NCBI RefSeq assembly: GCF_021347895.1 | Contig: NC_067116.1 | Span: 31,197,639-31,261,638 of the forward strand | Origin: Acanthochromis polyacanthus | Taxonomy: Eukaryota; Chordata; Actinopteri; Pomacentridae | Reading direction: 5' to 3' | DNA: 64,000 bases | Notes under the pieces: model-generated | The model's input: only the letters and a program-made list of their open reading frames with translations | Databases searched by the model: none | Told to the model about the DNA's origin: nothing | Shown here: positions 60,861-64,000 of the stretch, piece after piece | How positions within the stretch are numbered: the stretch's first letter is position 1 | How the letters are laid out: each line of letters begins with the position of its first letter | Position numbers and translations under genes: made by a program

Positions 60861-62358
60861 CTTGTGCCATATCAGGTATCTAGAGGACAGTGACAAATCC
60901 AAACATGTGAGCCAGAAAACTGTAAAATGATGCAATCAGTTATTAGTTTTGTACAACGGAGAATCTCATCACATGCTAATAGGTAATACCTCACCTTCAC
61001 CTGTGAGTAACTACTACACACATTAATCAGCTTTATTTTCTCACTCCAGTTGACTTTTAGTTTTAATCTCAAAGGAATAGTATCAGGTTGCTGGGTGGGA
61101 AAGTGTCCCCTTACATTTCAAAAACATTTTTTTTTTTTACAATCTGGCAGCTGAACAGTGTGTGTCTCTAATCAAGTTAGAAAAAGTTTGACAGTTGATA
61201 AATATTTTCATAATCTCTGCCAGGTCACCTTTAGTTGGTACTGTAATAGAGAAATGCTTTATTTACTGTTTTGCCAAGGGTTTTGTTACTCATGTAGGCT
61301 GTTCTAATGAGTGATTGGAGGTGGTTGGTGGTGATTAGTGATAGCCTGACTCACAACTCTGGGCAACAAAACAAAAAGTGCGAAAACATTTTCCTTAAAA
61401 GACAATTGAATTGAACTGCAAAGATGAGGCAGGAAGGGAAGCTGCAGCAGAGAATATAGTAATACAATTTTTTTTTTATTATACATTGCACCAACAACAC
61501 CACAATGTACTATACATAGCAAGTTTTTATTGAAATACTATTATTACAGAGCCTATTTCATCATGTGTTATTAGCTGCCCACTTCTGAAACCAAACCCAC
61601 TCTATTCAATCTACATATAAATGCCCTCTGCTGGTGATGCTGAAATGAAACTTATATTTGAAATTTCAATTCTGGATTCACCCCATATTGACTGTATAAC
61701 AATAGGACTGAATTGCTGGTTATTGTGACAACAGTTTCAGCCAAAAGAGAGACATGCAGGCTGGACAAACGCTGCCTTTGGATGGTAATCAGCTGCATGC
61801 TATGCTAATGATGTATCTCAGAAGATGTGTGCGTGTGTGTGTGTGTATGTTGATGTTGATGTGCAGCTGCTCTGTGTTTGGACACAGGAGCCTGGTGTGG
61901 CGGCTGGCTGTGATGGGAAGCCTGTGGGAGCCGCTGTGGGTTCCCTCTCTGGGGTAATTAGAGCAGGCAGGAAGCTGGTAAACTCACAAACGGGTACACA
62001 GTGATTATTCAGTGCACCATCATGCACAATGACAGTTTGGTTGATTGGTCAACTTGCTGCTGAAAGTAGCCATCAGCTGTACCCTCATGTTTCATCGATT
62101 TCAGTAAGTTATGTACAAACAGTGATTTATTTTATTCAATGATTCCTAAAACAGACATACAAGTTAATATCTGCTTTTACTCCTCTGGGGATTTTCTTAT
62201 ATTTGTATAGAAAGCATGTAGGCATACCTGTTGGCAGCACATGCAACGGATTGAATTAACTTGTCAAAATTCATTCAGACACAGCCTTTCAAAATGTTCA
62301 TTGATCAATGTAATACATTAACATTATTTTACATTGTTTTCTTTAACTCTTTCCATAT
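60861..62358. other. intronic sequence, nothing recognised
   Basis: A GT-rich microsatellite lies near 61826-61848. No exon or nameable repeat is visible otherwise. Confidence 0.45.
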
Positions 62359-62366
62359 TCTGTGAC

Positions 62367-63222
62367 GAGGCATGGGCCGGTATGAGATTCTGACGGTATG
62401 ATAACCTTAGGCAAAAATATCACGGTTTCACGGTATTATGATTGCAGCTCTAAAATGTTAGAGAGTAAACTAGCTGTTGTTATCCATCTTAGCAATCAAG
62501 ATTGATGAAAGAAAAAAGTTGTGGATAACTTTTTTGTTTTGTTTTTACTAAGGCAGTTATGGTAACTAGCATGCTAAGATAAATCCTTAGCAAGCTAGTT
62601 ACCGTATCTGCCTCAGTTAAAATATAAAAAAAGTTACTAAAAGATAGAGATGAAGAAAAGATAAGATATGGTAGTTACCATATCTGCCTCGGTAACAAGC
62701 TCATTTCACTAATGTCAGACGCTAATACGCTCGTTCATTTCAAGACAGCACCTTTAATTTAGCGTACAGCGATGGGTAGTGCTCCCGTAGATGCGCTATC
62801 ATATTCGATGTATTGTCTCCTCGGGCTGCCACTGTCCTCAAGCACGTTTTGCACGTCGGGCGACCTTCTTCCTCCAAGCCGTGGCCGTCTGGGTTTTAAC
62901 GAAGTATTCCCAAACAGCCGACTTAGTCCGCTTGGACGGCGGAAAAGGTTCCGGGGGCTCCTTCAGCCATCACACAGCCTGCAGAGCTGCCTGCTTGTCA
63001 CTCACAACAAACGCAGGTGAGCGGGCGGAGGGGCGCTTTAGGCTGCAGCTTCACACAGCGTGAGGGACCTCTACTTTCTCCCTGATGAGACGTCACATTA
63101 AAAAAAAAAAAAAAAAAACGCTCATACCGCAGGAACGGTATGACGGAAAATTTTAGTGGTTTTGAAACCTTGACTTTTTCATACCGTGGTATACCTTAAA
63201 ACCGGTAACCGGCCCATGTCTA
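62367..63222 (-). mobile_element. hAT element with 8 bp target duplication
   Basis: The 856 bp element is flanked by identical TCTGTGAC at 62359-62366 and 63223-63230. The left tip GAGGCATGGGCCGGT and the reverse complement of the right tip, TAGACATGGGCCGGT, match at 13 of 15 positions. Subterminal CGGTAT motifs recur on both sides, as expected for transposase binding sites. The interior is GC-richer than the surroundings and encodes part of a BED zinc finger on the minus strand. Most of the transposase is missing, so this is an internally deleted, non-autonomous copy. A 19-base A run lies at 63100-63118. Confidence 0.85.
62760..62940 (-). pseudogene. BED-type zinc finger remnant of a hAT transposase
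   Basis: On the minus strand SKRTKSAVWEYF (62936-62901) is followed, after a frameshift, by EGRPTCKTCLRTVAA, then DNTSNMIAHLREHYPSLYA. The CxxC pair is at about 62853-62842 and the HLREH at about 62793-62779. This is the CxxC...HxxxxH layout of BED fingers, DNA-binding modules of hAT transposases and ZBED proteins. The frame break between the aromatic segment and the CxxC, and the absence of a downstream catalytic domain, make it a pseudogene. Confidence 0.75.
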
Positions 63223-63230
63223 TCTGTGAC

Positions 63231-64000
63231 ATTCCTGTTAATGTTCAAATCTTTGCTTCAAAATAAGACTTAAAATAATTTGAATTCAGAGCATCACTTA
63301 GAGGTTAAAAAATTACATATATCCTACCCAAAGTACCTCATATCAGAACATCTGTGTATCAGCTGACCCCACATTTTACCAGTTCTCTTTACACCTCACA
63401 TGCAGGATACAGTAGATGGTATCTAGCTTTTCCAGGAGAAACCTCTAGTTTCTACCCAGTTATTGCAGTGCAGCAGCTCAAATGGGTGTGTGACCAGAAA
63501 TGCGTTTAAAAAGATAGAAATATGAGGTTCTGTTGTCAGATTTACACAAGTTGAAATCAAGTGTTTCCATCTATATGGCCTGCTTCCTATGAACTGAGCT
63601 ATCTGCAAGCAGAGCCTGTTAAACATCAGCATCATGCTAATGTAGCTATAGGAAGCTTACATTGTTATCATGATTAATTTTCAATTAATTGTGCAGCCCT
63701 ATCTGATACTGAAAGTCTGCTTTGGGCATTTTATTGTTTAACGAAAACCACATTGCAACTAGATCCTTTTTTTCATGAAAACCCTGGCACCAGTTTTTCA
63801 GTCCCACTCCAGGGCTTTTGCTCACTAAATTTTAATTCTGTGTTACAAGCTGCAAGCAGGAAAATAGCTGGAATTTAATAAGTGACTGATTTAGTAGCCA
63901 TTGGCAGGTGTGTATGTTGATGTCCCTGCTTAACCTATCAAAGAGACGCAGGCATGTAATATGAACCTCTGTCCAGGTTGTAATTATCTTCTGTGGTCAA
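63231..64000. other. intronic sequence with a hAT terminal remnant
   Basis: TTTTCAATTAATTGTGCAGCCCTA at about 63679-63701 resembles the terminus of the CAGGGCTGCACAA-type hAT elements seen at 60186, but the opposite end was not found. Nothing else is recognised up to the window edge. Confidence 0.4.

Noticed and set aside
62772..63063. Two plus-strand frames of 82 and 90 codons
   Set aside because: They are antisense to the BED zinc finger remnant of the hAT element; the minus strand carries the recognisable motifs.
34598..64000. Possible second Ig-domain exon or the LAR mini-exons in the downstream intron
   Set aside because: I looked for coding blocks with the expected Ig2 cysteine and tryptophan context and found none with splice sites. 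Very short mini-exons cannot be excluded by eye.
1..64000. CRISPR arrays, operons, rRNA or tRNA genes
   Set aside because: The sequence is vertebrate intron. The only tRNA-like matches are the promoter boxes of two SINEs, and no regularly spaced repeat array exists.

Overview
This is vertebrate, almost certainly teleost fish, genomic DNA. It is AT-rich and lacks dense open reading frames. Its repeats are typical of ray-finned fish: Tc1-like elements with inverted/direct repeat ends, hAT and piggyBac-type non-autonomous elements, tRNA-derived SINEs and short LINE tails. The window lies inside one very large gene.

Only two coding exons can be supported, both on the + strand: 27111-27256 and 34456-34597. 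Joined in phase 0 they encode one complete I-set immunoglobulin domain, the first Ig domain of a LAR-family receptor protein tyrosine phosphatase. The residues fit PTPRF (LAR) better than PTPRS or PTPRD. The exon pair starts and ends in phase 1, so it is a symmetric domain module. About 27 kb of intron precedes it, a 7.2 kb intron splits it, and more than 29 kb of intron follows. I recognised no signal-peptide exon, second Ig domain, fibronectin or phosphatase exon, and no RNA gene.

The introns hold a layered set of mobile elements. From 3 to 32 kb there are copies of an unnamed repeat ending in CAGAGGGTTAA (3.2, 15.9, 21.4 and 23.2 kb, with another at 57.1 kb), a LINE-like fragment (7.3 kb), a minus-strand SINE (8.6 kb), a three-deep nest (15.9-17.5 kb), a hAT relic (19.2 kb), a common fish repeat (30.7 kb) and a LINE reverse-transcriptase relic (31.9 kb). 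From 41 to 64 kb there are a second hAT relic (41.7 kb), a short LINE tail with an 11 bp target duplication (44.4 kb), a Tc1-like relic hosting two younger insertions (47.0-49.3 kb), a well-preserved Tc1-like element with a frameshifted transposase (55.4-57.0 kb), a plus-strand SINE (58.3 kb), a third hAT relic (60.2 kb) and a hAT element with an 8 bp target duplication and a decayed BED zinc finger (62.4-63.2 kb).

Nothing here amounts to a new multi-gene biological system. The most interesting material is the nested transposon stratigraphy, the unnamed repeat family, and a 547 bp terminal-inverted-repeat element with an apparent 9 bp target duplication. Family names are from memory of fish repeats and motif reading; no database search was run.
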